A DNA stretch of 64,000 nt, from the NCBI GenBank assembly GCA_964030785.1, contig OZ034966.1, positions 4,245,552 to 4,309,551 on the forward strand, written 5' to 3'. The stretch comes from Siderastrea siderea. Taxonomy: Eukaryota > Cnidaria > Anthozoa > Scleractinia > Rhizangiidae. Both the position numbers and the translations under genes were made by a program. The notes under the pieces were generated by a model that worked only from the letters and a program-made list of their open reading frames with translations, had not been told where the DNA came from and made no database searches. The stretch's first letter is position 1. The number at the start of each line of letters is the position of its first letter. Below are positions 1 to 12,300 of this stretch, in pieces.

Positions 1-336
1 GGCATAACATTATATACCCGGGCTTTTAATAAAAACAAAAATAAATACTGCCAGCATTCTGCAAAATTTTTTCATTCTTGCATTACATTATTCATGTTAA
101 GCTAGAACGCTAACTAGAGATGAATTAATCTTGATAACTCGAAAGGCCAGAGTACCACAAAACCGTTCGAATGAATTATCTCGATTAGTGAAGGCAGCCT
201 GCGTGACAGACTCCAGAAGGAAGATTCAGTCCAGAGCGCTAAACGTGAGCGCAGAGAGTAGCGGAGTTCACATTTTCGAATGAAGAGGAGTTCGAGTTAT
301 CGAGATTCTCCTGCAGCAATAAACGGATTAAAAATC

Positions 337-342
337 TTTATT
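337..342 (-). other. Polyadenylation signal AATAAA of the SLC25 gene
   Basis: On the minus strand AATAAA lies about 155 bases beyond the TGA stop of the mitochondrial carrier gene. This is a plausible position for its polyadenylation signal. It is placed by motif and position only. Confidence 0.45.
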
Positions 343-495
343 GGGTAAGATTTAACCCTTTCATTGCCACAGTCTTGGTTCACAATGGTGAAAAAGAAAA
401 AACCGCGACACACGTTATTTAAACCTAGGCCGTCATGTTGTTCGGAATTCAAAAATTTTTCCTAAATCCATTCTGTAGAAATTGTGTAGACAGGA

Positions 496-3400
496 TCATC
501 CTCTGAGGCCCCACTGGGACACTTTTCTTTGGGCCCAGCTCATAGCTATCATGGATGTTCCATTTGACATGAAGCTTCTGATTGATCCTGGAACAATTCC
601 GCGGTAAAGTCCAAAGAAACCGCCCCTCTCCTTAATTACTAGCCGCATGCGCGCCACTACTGGAAGGTCCCTTCAAACAGAAATTAGACATGTTAAGAAC
701 TAAGTTACACGTAACTGGTTGAGTTTTCATCTTCGAATTCTGACTGCGTCGATGTGTTATGTCTGTTGAAATTAGTGATTAATTTTGTTTTTTGCTTTTA
801 GTTTTTGTTTGTGTTACAATAAACTTGTATTGTATTGCGTTTTTGTCCACAGTCACTGCAAAACAGCTCCATCACTACGCATAATACTTAAAGTGCACCT
901 AACCCCAAAATATTTTTTTCGCTAAAATAACTCTTTGCACCCGTTCGAAAAGCATTGCGCCTTTTCTTATGAGCCCCCCCCCCCCCCCCCTTAAGTCTTG
1001 ACTTTTTATAGGCTGTAAAAAGTTTAGAAATCTAGCCATCACCTGTTACACGATCGAGCTAGTGAGGGGCTTGGGTCTATTCCTGATTTGACATCACAAA
1101 CTGATTTGCGTTTCCTTAAGTCTTTGTAAACATGCATGCAAAGCAGTTCGTGACGTCAAATCAGGAATAGACCCATGCCCCTTCTGACTCGGTCGTGCGA
1201 CAAATGATGCTTAGTTCTTTGTAAGATTTGAAGCCCGTAAAAAAGTCAAAAACTGCAAATAATGGTGAAATGTTTTTAAAATAGGTGCAAAGTTTTATGT
1301 CAGCGTAAAAAATATTTTGAGGTTAGGTACACTTTAATAAGTGTTTTTGGAAAGAAAAATGAAAGCGATGTACATACTTGCCGTAATTTCCTTGTACTTG
1401 TGACTTCATGTTTTCTAATGGCCACACAACCCACCAAGCAAAACGAGAAAACGTCAAGGAGAAATACCACAAAAGAACAATAACGCACACTGCTCCAATG
1501 ACACATGTACACTCGTCGCACGTACCTCCAGGGTGGTAATGAGGTATGTTTCTTCAGCGCTGATCCCATTTTTGTACCCAAATTTCTGTTCCTTGATTCC
1601 AAAGCGTGACCAATTTTTGTCCCTGATCCCACAAATGTGGTACAGCCTGATCCCTGATCCCTCCAAAAACTGCTGATCCCGATCCCATGGTCTGTAATCC
1701 CCAATCCCAGGGCTGTGATCCCCGATCCCAGGGCTGTGATCCCCGATCCCAGGGCTGTGATCCCCGATCCCATGGTCTGTGATCCCCGATCTCAGGGCTG
1801 TGATCCTAGATCCCACCATTCTGATCCCCGATCCCACCCCTTTGATCCCTGATCCCACAAACCTCGTTACGACCCTGTACCTCGTTCAACTTGCGAGCAG
1901 GCGTTTCTTGATTACAAGCCGGCTGGTGAGAGAACCCTCTTTGAAAAACGAAAAATGGTTCACAAAAAAGGACGAGAAAAGTATTGAATCTTGGCGTGAA
2001 AAGTTTTGTACGAACCCTGTGTTAAAAAAAGAAACATTCCACTTCCTAAAATCTAACGAGCTTTATCAAAATTTGCAAACTTGCTGGCACGTGTTTTTTC
2101 ATGCTGAGTATGTTTGTCATCCAGGGACTGGATGACAAACAGAAACTCGTCCAATTCTGCAGTACAATACTTTTTGTACTAGCTTTATTAAAGGATACGT
2201 TGCTGCAATTCCCGACGCAAGAAATGGACCTAAGATCGGTCTTCTAAAAAGTTCAGGAAATTTTCTTCTTCCAGAATCCAACAGTATGAAGTACGTACAC
2301 ATAAGACCCATGGTACGGCACCACGTGACTCCGAAGCCCTGCAGCGAGCAACAATCATAACCGTTTATTCCGTGAACACTGGTCATAACTCTTAGGAGGT
2401 TTAAGGGGGGAGGGGGATTATAACCAAGGAAGTTTGAATTGAATATCGGGGAAGTATAGCCAGAATTAATAAAGAGTTTAAAAATGCGTCGACTCGATTA
2501 GAAACGGCTAAAGAAAAGATATATGCAGTGTACAGATCGTTTGAAATTTGTTTAACTTCGAAACTTTTCGAACTTTTCCTTTCCAAACATAAAACTTCGG
2601 GATGTTTTTTTTTCTGAACTTTTCAGATGCCCTACGCCAATTATCTCAAACGATTCTCCTGTTACATAAACAAGTAAAAACTAACGAGATTAATTAAGTT
2701 CCAACGTTTCGGCGACTTCATGACGCCAGCGCGAGTTAAAAAGAAAGTGTAAATTTATCTGACCTGAACTCTTTTTAACTCGCACTGTATTTATCAAATA
2801 ATCATTCCTTGATACTGGACCCAAACACTTGAATAATTTGTGTGCATGGAGAGTAAATTTGAACATTATGTATATATAATACAGCTGTCCATGGCTGCTA
2901 ACACTCAGGCTCACTATTTATCTTTTTCTTTTTGGGGGGGGGGGGGGGGGGGTAGATGAAGGGGTAATGCCCGCTACCTACGTGGCCATTTGTGTGTGGC
3001 TACAAGCTTACCCAGAGCACGCATGTGCGGGACTTGTGACTTTTTTGTCTTTTTAGCCACATCCCACAAGTGTCTTTCTTTGCCATCATGACCTACATAT
3101 ATATCTACTGTAAACACAGGAGTTGAAATAAAGGCAAAACCCCAAGAAAACGTATTCCTACCCTGTATAGTCCTTTGAATTGCCATGTTTGAGCTGTTTG
3201 CCTCCGTACCTGGGCGATAAAGTAGAAAACAAGGTTTTATCACAACTGTTGCCTTTTTTGCTCCTTCTTCACAACCAAGATGAAAAACCCAACAGGATAG
3301 AGAATTATCATAAGCTCTCATATGACACACAAACACACACGCCCTCACACGCTCTCTCACAGGCTCTGTGGGCGTGTGAGGCCCATGTGCGCTCTGCGCC

Positions 3401-6400
3401 TTGCGTGTTAGCACTTTTCTTCTCTCGCGCGCTTCTCTTGAGAGTCTTAAGAGAAAAGACAACTGTATTGCAGTCTACGTTGAGACTGTACATGTACTTT
3501 TCTTCAACTCATTTCAGTTTGCTACAAAATGACCGCACAATGGTTAAAAGGCGAGGTCCCACAGGGGCTTAGTTTTTGCATGCACTGTAGATTTTATTAT
3601 TTACTTTTTCACCGAAAGAAGGCAAAAGTCTAAAGAATTCATCATAACACCTCCAAGAGTTAAACCTAGGATGGGGACTGATTGTACTCTAACACCTTGG
3701 AATTGAACCCAGTTCATTTTCACTGGCCAGCTGTATTTGTACCGTGTACCCGGAAAATCGTTGAAAAAACAGATACTTGTAACTGGAGCTCTGTACCTTG
3801 GCAAGCTCTAGAGGCGTCTCAATAATGGCTCTCATTGTTGAAGCTGCTGCTCCTGCTATTAACACTCGACTGACAACAAAAAAACAAACAAAACAAAAAC
3901 AAAAAAAGTTAGCAAGTGTTAGCTCAGATTCTTTCAAAGTCATCTGCTTCTTGTTTCCAGTCTTGGTTGCATTAATTTTGCGTTACTTTGCATTTACGAA
4001 ATGCGGTTGCGTTTCCTTTTTTATTCATTCTTTGTTTATTCATTCTTACTCAATTTCTTGTGCATCTTATGTCATTTTCCAAATATACCGTGTGTCATTT
4101 TTTATATTGTAAAACGATGTAGTACATATATATATTTTAATTCCAAAATGATTTTTCTCATTAAAGCTTATTTGCATATATTAGGATGGTCTGGCCCAAT
4201 TGCTTCATACTGAACTCAACTTGTGGTCACACACCTAATACAATGTTCTAGCTTGGTGAAAATGACAAGGCAGAGGAGGCTGTTATTAAAATTGTGAGTG
4301 CCACATCATTTTTCTGACAGTTCCAGTGGTGTAATGTGCTCTACATGTACCTTCTTGACATTAATTCATGAATAAATGGATGAGTGGGGTGATCATGAAC
4401 AGGCTATGAGCAACTCCTAACCTTCCTAAATAGTTTTAACATGTACACATAAATTATGTTGACATCTAACACCGCAGTTGAATTGTAAAGTTGAACTACA
4501 TTACTTACACTTGTAGTCCACCAGTGAAAGGAATTTCTCTTCGCCCAAATCCATTGAAATAGGTGTACCTAAAACAGACGGCAAAAACAAGGACTAAGTG
4601 TGTTGTTCCCAAAAATATCCATTGCCCCCTCCACCACAGATGTCCTTTTTTTTTGCTTTCAAATATCCCACCCATCTGGAAGTTCCAGTTTAGCTTCATA
4701 CTTTCCTTTAAAAATTGTGGCTTTTGAGACCTCCTACCCCATTGAAACCTTCCATGAGGTGGGTATGGACATATTCTGAGACTGCACATCAAATTAAAAC
4801 TTACAATTCCTGCTTTATGTCTCCATAACAACAAAAGGAAACGAAAATTTGATCACTGTTACAGTGAAAAACAATTTTTGAAAACAGGTTTCAGTTCAAG
4901 ATTTTTTAGATTGAAGACAACAGGTCAATGTGCATTTATGGTCAATGGTCAATGGTCAATGATGGCAGGATAAGGCCCAAAATTTAAGTACTAACTCTTA
5001 TTATTACGGCGAATTGGCAGGTAGATTACAGTAATCAAGTGCTCAAAATCCTCCTGAGAATTAATAATAATAATAATAATAATATTAATAATAATAATAA
5101 TAATAACAATAATAATAATAATAATGGTTTAATTATTATTAATAAAGTTTTGGATGTGGGATGGGAATCCAGAGGATGGTGTTCCAATTCACAGGAAGTC
5201 CAGTAATACACAGGAGGACCAGTAATGTACTCACAGCGCTTCAAACACAGCAAACTGTGTCGACCTGTAGATTCCAGATCCCCAAAGTGGTGGAATGCAG
5301 CCCCTGAAAACATTATGCCATTATAAATATTATGTCATGTACATGCAGTAACTCCAACATACAATACCTATACCCCCTTTCCTCTACTAAGCTCCCCCCC
5401 ACTTAGTTTTTGATCAGTTGACAAACACTTTGACGAAAAACCTGCTGCTGATGATCTGGCATCTACTGTTACTCAAGACTTTCTTTACCTTTTTACTTTT
5501 GTCAGTTACCTTAGCTTGCAGTTTGTTGAAACAGTGTCATATAATGGATGAAAGGTTGTGACTTTGGCACTGAATCAGGGTCCCAGAGGGGGCCATCTTT
5601 GGAGCCCTGGAGCCCTGAAATTTTTGTCATGGAGCCCGGAGCCCAAAACCTCTCTCAACTTGGAGCCTGAACAAAAATGCTGTTTTTGGCTAAACGGAGC
5701 CCTGGAGTGAAGCAACGGAGCCCCAGAGCCCCAAATTTTCCATCTTGGAGTCCTGGAGCCCTCCATTTTTTAGGCCAGAGCTCTGAAGCCCTAAACCCCT
5801 AAACCCCTTTGGGACCCTGCTGAATACATTACTTGCAAAAAATTTTGGACGATTTAATTTCGGACAAAAATAGTGTCCATAAATAAAACCGTCCAAAATT
5901 TTGAAGCATCCAAAATTTTAAGCGCCCGAAATTTTTACAGAACAGTACAAAACTTTAAAGTACTTTCTTGGGCGACTCCATCACATATTTCAAGGCCAAT
6001 ATCCATGATATAGCTAAAATTCGGATTAGGCTTTGCTCAGATGTCGTGATTTTATGAAAGACAAAAACATAGATAAATTCCATTTTGCAGTTGCTATTTC
6101 AGTCTTCGATCCAAGCCCAGTTTTATGATAATTGCATTGCTAATGCCAGTGGTGCTAGTCCTTTTCTGCTTCATCATCAATCAACACAATTAAAAGGTTC
6201 TTTCATTGTCACTAGCATGTGGTTCTTCTTCATCTGTAGCTGTTGGTGACTGAGGTGATTGATCAAGAAGCTCATAGTTCTTTTGAATAAGCTCTTCGAG
6301 ACGACGAAGAAGAAATCGCTTGTTGTCATCAAAATGTAGCTAAACGTAGCTCGGAGGACTATCTGAAGCCCTCCCATTGCAACTGGAGTGACATAAGCTT

Positions 6401-8156
6401 GATCGAATTTGTGTTTTTCCCCTCGGTGTATCTGTAAAACCTTGAGGGTGCAGTAAAACCATCACTTTTACAGATTTTACTTCAGTCTAATTCATGTTTT
6501 GTAGGCATAAATTTACTTTAGGTATGTTTCCGCAAACTGTCCGAAATTTGTCCGAAATGACAGAAAAAGTCCCGGGGGGGGGGGTACTCCCTTATATGGC
6601 CTATACGGGGATGTGCCGCTGGACAGGGTATGGTTTTTGGCCTCTCTGTCCTAAACAGGGTATGTGATTTCATGCGAGTCTGTCCTAAACAGGGTATATA
6701 ATTTCACACAAGTCTGTCCTAATTATAAACAGGGTATTGCATGTCCTAAACAGGGTAATAAAATTAAGCTTGTTGTCCCAAACAGGGTGTGTATTTTAGG
6801 ATTTTTTGTCCTAAACAGGGTCAGGGTTTCAAACCCTCAGTGGCTCACCTATATCCAAATATGGGTCGAGTACCCCCCCCCCGGGAAAAAGTGTCCGAAA
6901 ATTAAACGTCCGAAATAAAACGTCCGAATTTTTAACGTCCGAAATTTTTTGCAAGTAATGTATCAATCAGTAAAAGTCTTCTTTATGTATGTGCATTGGG
7001 TCAAATGCAGAATTTTGACGAAGAAAAATTTAATAAGCTCCCTCCCTTTATTACCCCGTCCCCCACAATACCTTAATAAGCTCCCCGTGAGTTCCCTGGG
7101 AGAGTTAATAGAGGAAATAAGGTATGTAACAATGATCAACTTTCTCACAGACTGGATCCTCCCTCTATTCTCATAATATTGTAACATGCCTTTTCCTTGA
7201 AAAACAACCTGCCCCAAAGTATCTGATAAAAGGACAAGATACGAGTGCCCAAAAGGAATTTTATACTGATCCAAAACAAATGTGTGGAGTACATTTGCAA
7301 GACTACAAAAGGATTAAGACTAAATTATTTATGTCCTTTAAGATCTTTATGTCCTTTAAATTAAATTTGTATGACTTGTATGCTTTTATTATTTGTCCTG
7401 ATTTTACTCCGATGAATCAGCATATGTACGATACACATTCTAGTTACCAAAAAGAAGGAAGTCCTCACAAGTGTACTGTAGAGTCTGCGAGCGTGGTGAT
7501 GGAAAAAGGCTGTTAAATGGGTCTTAAATCTGAAAGGAATGAAGGTCACTTCTTTCTGAACTTCACGGTTTAAACGCTTAAAACAGAGAAAAAGAGTTAT
7601 CACTAACCGATAAAGACCTTTGATGCCTTGTGATCTGACTGTCTTGGCAAATGATCTGATCATCCCTTCATTTTCAAATCCATGTTGTGCTTGCATCTTG
7701 GTTTTGATGGTATCAAAAGGATGTCCAACTGCCACACTTGTGGTGCCATAAAGAACACCAACTAGAAGAATGTTAAAAAATGTTAACATTAAAACATATT
7801 GGAACTCAGCTAAAATTACCAGTGAACAGTGAACAGTTTTATTTGGCGCGAACAATGTCCTGCGTGGAGTTCCTGTCCTTCATGCGTGTGCTCCAGTACA
7901 GTGCTTGTACTTTGATTGAAATGTCTCCAATGTTGTTAGCTATAGCGTCTTTAAGGAAAGTTAAGCTACACGAACAGAAAATTTACGACTTATTCAAATG
8001 AATAGAACACATGGAATTGCCACACGCATGCGAGCCTCAGCAAGTAAAACAGCTCGATCGATCGGATAAGCTAAACTTCGCGAGACAAATTCTCTTACCT
8101 CCAAGACCTATGAGTCCTTCTTGAATCCAGTTGATTCTTCTTTCGTTGTGAGTCAT
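496..8156 (-). CDS. Mitochondrial carrier protein (SLC25 family), nine exons
   Basis: Inner-membrane metabolite carrier; the substrate cannot be assigned from the sequence. Exons in transcript order: 8156-8099, 7761-7608, 5303-5235, 4568-4509, 3869-3797, 3209-3162, 2338-2199, 1443-1382, 659-496. They sum to 828 bp, encoding 275 residues, a little shorter than the usual 300. All three carrier signatures PX[DE]XX[KR] are present: PFDTIK (residues 34-39), PLELAK (133-138) and PLENMK (209-214). The half-repeats end in GLYRG motifs, with R-G-C-I-P-P-L-W-G-S-G near residue 71. The start is the ATG at 8156, followed by MTHNERRINW. Every intron is GT-AG except those around exon 8, which has a GC donor (G|GCAAGT) and CG where the acceptor AG should be. 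The protein family is certain. Exon 8 is placed by homology: it continues the fifth membrane helix (FAWWVVWPLE). Confidence 0.88.
888..1337. mobile_element. MITE-like foldback element bounded by TTAA
   Basis: Both ends carry a long imperfect inverted repeat that starts AAGTGCACCTAACCCC on the left and ends GGTTAGGTACACTT on the right, each next to TTAA. A second inverted pair inside (CTATTCCTGATTTGACATCA near 1078 and its complement near 1155) adds to the foldback. The TTAA borders recall piggyBac-type target sites. The element lies in the last intron of the carrier gene and has no coding capacity. Confidence 0.6.
1624..1858. repeat. GATCCC-rich minisatellite
   Basis: Degenerate tandem units of about 22 bp (core CTGTGATCCCCGATCCCAGG) repeat about eight times. 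The array sits in the intron between exons 7 and 8 of the carrier gene. Long apparent reading frames here are products of the repeat. Confidence 0.8.
5061..5137. repeat. (AAT)n microsatellite
   Basis: Near-perfect trinucleotide tract of AAT units with a few interruptions, in the intron after exon 3 of the carrier gene. Confidence 0.9.
5576..5819. mobile_element. MITE with GGAGCCC-rich interior
   Basis: A 244-bp element has terminal inverted repeats CAGGGTCCC / GGGACCCTG and a 6-bp direct repeat CTGAAT on both sides (5570-5575 and 5820-5825). The interior is a degenerate series of GGAGCCC units. It lies in an intron of the carrier gene. The direct repeats make a transposition origin likely. 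Confidence 0.65.
5824..6963. mobile_element. Terminal-inverted-repeat element, about 1.1 kb
   Basis: The ends are inverted copies of ATACATTACTTGCAAAAAA, followed by several CGTCCGAAA/TTTTGGACG motifs. No transposase frame is evident, so this looks like a non-autonomous DNA transposon. A second element is nested inside it (6571-6885). It abuts the MITE at 5576-5819. Confidence 0.55.
6571..6885. mobile_element. Nested element with CCCGGGGG ends and TGTCCTAAACAGGGTA tandem units
   Basis: The termini are inverted CCCGGGGG/TACTC motifs. A 7-bp direct repeat AAAAAGT flanks both sides (6564-6570 and 6886-6892). The interior holds about six units of roughly 38 bp built on TGTCCTAAACAGGGTA. It is inserted within the element at 5824-6963, in a carrier-gene intron. 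Confidence 0.65.
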
Positions 8157-9306
8157 GGCAAATTTACTTTAATTTAATTTGGCAAATTATCGATTCGTAC
8201 AATGAAATAGCCCTCCCAAGTTCTATATAGCCCTTTCGCGTTGTTTTGATCGGGACAACAGCCCGGTCATGTAAGCACACGCTAAAAGTCAGTTCCGAGT
8301 AGATTAGAGATCTGGGAACGAAATTCAGTGGAGAGGGAGGGGTGAAGGCGTGGGTTAGGCGTAGCCTGATTCCTAGACGGTACGAGAGACGGTATGACAA
8401 GTCGCTCGCCCAAACTCTGCCTCAACCCGTCTGAGAAACAGGGTAGGGTTAGGCGTTAGCGGGTGTAGCCTGTTCCAGGCATTCAGATAGTGGAGCGCGA
8501 GCGAAAAATAAAGCGAGCGAAAGAGCGGGAAAAAACGAGGGGAGTTCCCCAGTCTCCCCTCGTTTTTTTCCCGCTCTTTCGCTCGCTTTCTTTTTCGCTC
8601 GTGCTCTACTATCTGAACGCCTGGAACAGGCTATAGCGGTTGGGGAAGAATAGACACGTGAAGCAAAGGAAATATGTTTATGCTTGCATTACGGCAGTAA
8701 CGCAAGCATAAACAGAAAAAAATTCTTCCTCTTATCTGAGGTTTAGGAATTACCTCAAAACAGGACCAGGTAAGGCTGATAAGCGAATTAAGAGGGTTCT
8801 TAATGAGGTTAACCGAAGTGGACCGAGGTGTTCTCGAGGCACTTTTATTTTCGGCCGCACGATCTACAGTTGGATGCTGTGCTGTCGCTGTTTTCAATAC
8901 TTGAACTGGAACTTCTCCACGAATACTTCAGTAATTAAACCACCTATACATGCGAAAGGTTTCGAGTTCTACTCGGGGTGGTGAATTGGATTTTTTTGTT
9001 TTTGTTTTGTTACTAGAAAAATTTTCAGTGACAGTGAAAATTTTTAAGTAACGCTGTTCTAGCGTCGACCATCTACAAAAGGGAAACGTGCAGCGGAGAG
9101 TAATTCGTCGTAAGTGCTACTTTTATCCCGGTAAACAGCTCTACGCTCCCTCTCCTGGATCCACAAAGTGCCCTCAACACAGTACCATCACTGTATCCCG
9201 ATATCATAACAACAACACTGCCAAGGCTAGTAACATTTAATAAACCCGTTATTCTTTGTCTCGGAGACAACAAACAGATCTCGACTCTCCAGTTCCACAA
9301 CGCTCC
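8157..9306. other. Intergenic region between SLC25 and NUDT19 copy A
   Basis: This region has no supported gene. It contains the upstream region of the carrier gene, a large foldback MITE at 8466-8633, and the 3' flank of NUDT19 copy A. TTTAAT near 9236 could serve copy A as an ATTAAA-type polyadenylation signal. Confidence 0.6.
8466..8633. mobile_element. Near-perfect palindromic foldback MITE
   Basis: A 168-bp near-palindrome starts TAGCCTGTTCCAGGC and ends in its imperfect complement GCCTGGAACAGGCTA. The arms carry repeated GAGCGAAA/AAGCGAGC motifs, and the spacer is about 9 bp. There is no coding content. A similar terminus (CTGAGAGCCTGGAATAGGCTA) occurs alone near 33613, so this is a dispersed family. 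Confidence 0.75.
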
Positions 9307-12300
9307 TTAGATGTGTGGTTGTAGGTTTTTGGCAAGTTCCTGAATTCTGACTGGGTCAGTCACAGGTGAACATTGTCCATGAGGAAGTTGAACATTGCAC
9401 ATGATCTCAAGAGGATGACCAGACCGAAGGACAACTCGATTCAAATTCTTTCCTTTGGAATTACACTGTGCCACTGTATCTGAACATTCGTGAATATCAA
9501 TTTGTCCGGTACCGCTGTTTGACACCTCTTGTACAACTCTGTCATAATGTGACGAATACAGATCGTCATGTGGAAATAAAACCTGAAATGAATGCAGGTC
9601 AAAATCAGTCTAAAGGTCGAGCCAAAGGGATTTGGTATTTCAATATAAAATAATTCAACACTGTCGAATAGCCCTTTTTCTCATTTGCATTAGAATGGTT
9701 TTGAACGTGGATGTGAGGCAATTTCGGGCAGAAACTACAAAATTGCCCGAAATTGCCTCACATCCACGTTAAAAAACATTGTAATGCAAATGAGAAAAGG
9801 TAACTGTGAAAAGGGCTATTAAACATGTTTAAATTCTTTGGCCATGCTGTTGATGTTGAGTGCCGTTGAATGTGTTTTATGGTATTGAATGAAGTTTGAT
9901 TTCCATCAAACATTTGATTCAACAGTTCTTCTGTTCTCAGGTGTCAGATCAGCAATGTTGAGCTCGTTTGGCCGGCTTGTACAGGAAACAGAAATTTACA
10001 CAAATCAACACCATTCAACAACATTCAAAATGATACAAATGTGACGATGAATTTTAAGCCTGGTGAGTACCGGTATATGAGAAAGATGTTCATTCAGTCA
10101 GTGACACAGGTGACTTAGCTCCCACGAGTCTCCTGTAGCTCAGTGGTAGAGCATCTGGACTAGTAGCCAGAAGGTCATAGGTTCGACTCCTGTTGGGAGA
10201 ACTCGGATTTTTTTCCGAGTCGCCTGTGTCACTAACAGAATAAACATCTTTCTCTAACATTCAAAATGTTGCCAAACGCGTTCAACAAGTTTATTGCAAT
10301 GATGCTGAATTGATTTGGCCACCCCGCTTAACATAGGCTGAAAAGAGTCGCATTCAATGTTGAACGACATTAAATCTACTTTCCTGGCCCTATTTTTTTA
10401 CACTGCACCACCTTGAATGTTTTTATTGGCTAACCATTGGTATATTAAGGTTGCAAAAATCTTCCCATTATAGTGGTAGTCATCTTAAGAAGGGAATATT
10501 CGTTCATTTTTATGCATCCAGTTATTAGGTCATAGAAACTCAATAAATTATGTTTTATTTCCCAATGTCCAATCGACCACCGCCAGTCTCCAATGGCACT
10601 TATCTTTGGTATCTATGGCATTAAGCAAATAGGAGAGGCAGCATTCCACCCCTAGCCCTCCTCCTTGGAGGGGCAGTCTCGCATGGATTTTGCTCACAGT
10701 TTTTGTAATGCTTTAAAAAGCCAATAGTCACATTCACATACTAAATGAAAATCTAAAAATAATAAATGGTCCATTTCTTGTTCAGATACCATACTAATTC
10801 AGTGAACTTTTATGTGTCTTTGGCTGAGGATGGCCAGGATGGAAATGGATTACAACTTGAAAACTTGACGTTTGGCGAATGTTTTCAAGTTCTGTCCTTG
10901 TTTCTTGCAAAAATCATTGAAAAACATATTATGGGTTGCACTGCTTGCAAAAGTTCAGTACATATCTTCTCCTCAGTGTTCCAGGAGCATTTTGTGTGAA
11001 AGCGGCATGGAATTGCATTTAATCATAATTTTAGCAAAGTTTTGATGAAACGTGACCAAAATCCCTGTGACACAGCCCCTTTAAGTCTGTGGCAAGAGTA
11101 CCTTATTCCCAGTCAGGTTGACTCAACAGTGCCAGGATAGAGAGAGGCATCGTGGAAGGAAGTGTCAGGTCTAAGGTGAAAACACAGGGGAAGAGACCAG
11201 GGATTCAACTATTGACCCTAGATGTCAAGCCTGATTTGTGATGCCCAATCAACAAAAAATAACAAAGTTAAAATGCAAAATCTCACCACCATGCCGTCAG
11301 TGCACTTTAACATAATAGGCATCCACTGTTCACATCCTTGAGATGCACGTGCTTCCTGAAAAGACTGAAAGTCTGCCCACTTTGGAAATCTGTACAACAC
11401 AAGAAGTATCACCATCATTATTATCAATTCACGTCGCCAACTGGGAGTGGTCAGTTCAAAACGTAGACTGCCAGACAGCAAGGTAGGAGGTGTGAGCTCA
11501 CGAAGTCCCAACCTTACAATGAGTGATCAGCATCAAATTTCTCCATATCATATCTGTGCATTATAATTCATACAGGTCATGAGAATTAAGAAAGTGAACA
11601 CCAAAGATAAATCATGTTCAAAGAAGTTCTCCCCAATCAGTAATCAACAAAATGTAGGGAGACCAGCAGGGCCATAGCCAGTATGACGCAAACCGAGGCA
11701 CTTGCCTCAGTCATTTTTTTGGTTTAACATCCTAAATACCGTGGAAGAGAATTTAGCCATTGACATTGCCTCAGTCATAATTTTTTTCTGGCTACGACCC
11801 TGCATGACCAGTAAGGAGAATAAACATTATGCTGGCTTTGCTTTACTCAGTTCAGATGATCATGTCCCAGGAAGTGACATTAAGCCATTGGACTTGTCTC
11901 CTATACAAGGCCAGTACTAAATTACAAAAAGAACCCACATCACTGTTTGAGAAGAGTAAGGGATGTAGTCCCTGGTGCTGTGGTCTGGCCTGTTAGCATT
12001 TAATCATAGGCTGGTTGGGTGTCCAGGTGCAAACACAAAATTAATGGACTGATGGCACCTCCTTTGTACCCTGATTTACTGACGTCCAAATATCCCTCAA
12101 ATTTTGTAATGTCTGATTAAACATACCAGGTTTCAAAATGACTATTATTATCTGTCGCTTATCAGTAACTTTTGCTCTGTACTACAACTGTTGTAAAAGT
12201 GCAAAACATAATAATTTAAAACTTAATGCAGAAGGATGAGAAGGTTGTGACTGCACTAAAATCGCACCTAAAGTAACCCTCCCCCTTTCCGTGACTGAGT

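Noticed and set aside
971..990. Long homopolymer C or G runs (also near 2935, 15329, 26838, 35873, 40600 and 48655) as functional motifs
   Set aside because: They are simple low-complexity tracts, often at MITE ends, and their lengths may be inaccurate in the assembly.
1300..2135. Reading frames over 100 codons on both strands
   Set aside because: They run through the GATCCC minisatellite and partly over carrier exon 8 in the wrong frame. No domain is visible.
5035..5313. 92-codon minus frame covering carrier exon 3
   Set aside because: It is in the wrong phase. The correct frame over 5303-5235 gives the carrier segment beginning GCIPPLWGSG.
6640..6850. Regularly spaced TGTCCTAAACAGGGTA units, CRISPR-like at first sight
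   Set aside because: The spacers are also repeated, there are no cas genes, and the surroundings are intron-bearing animal DNA inside a transposable element.
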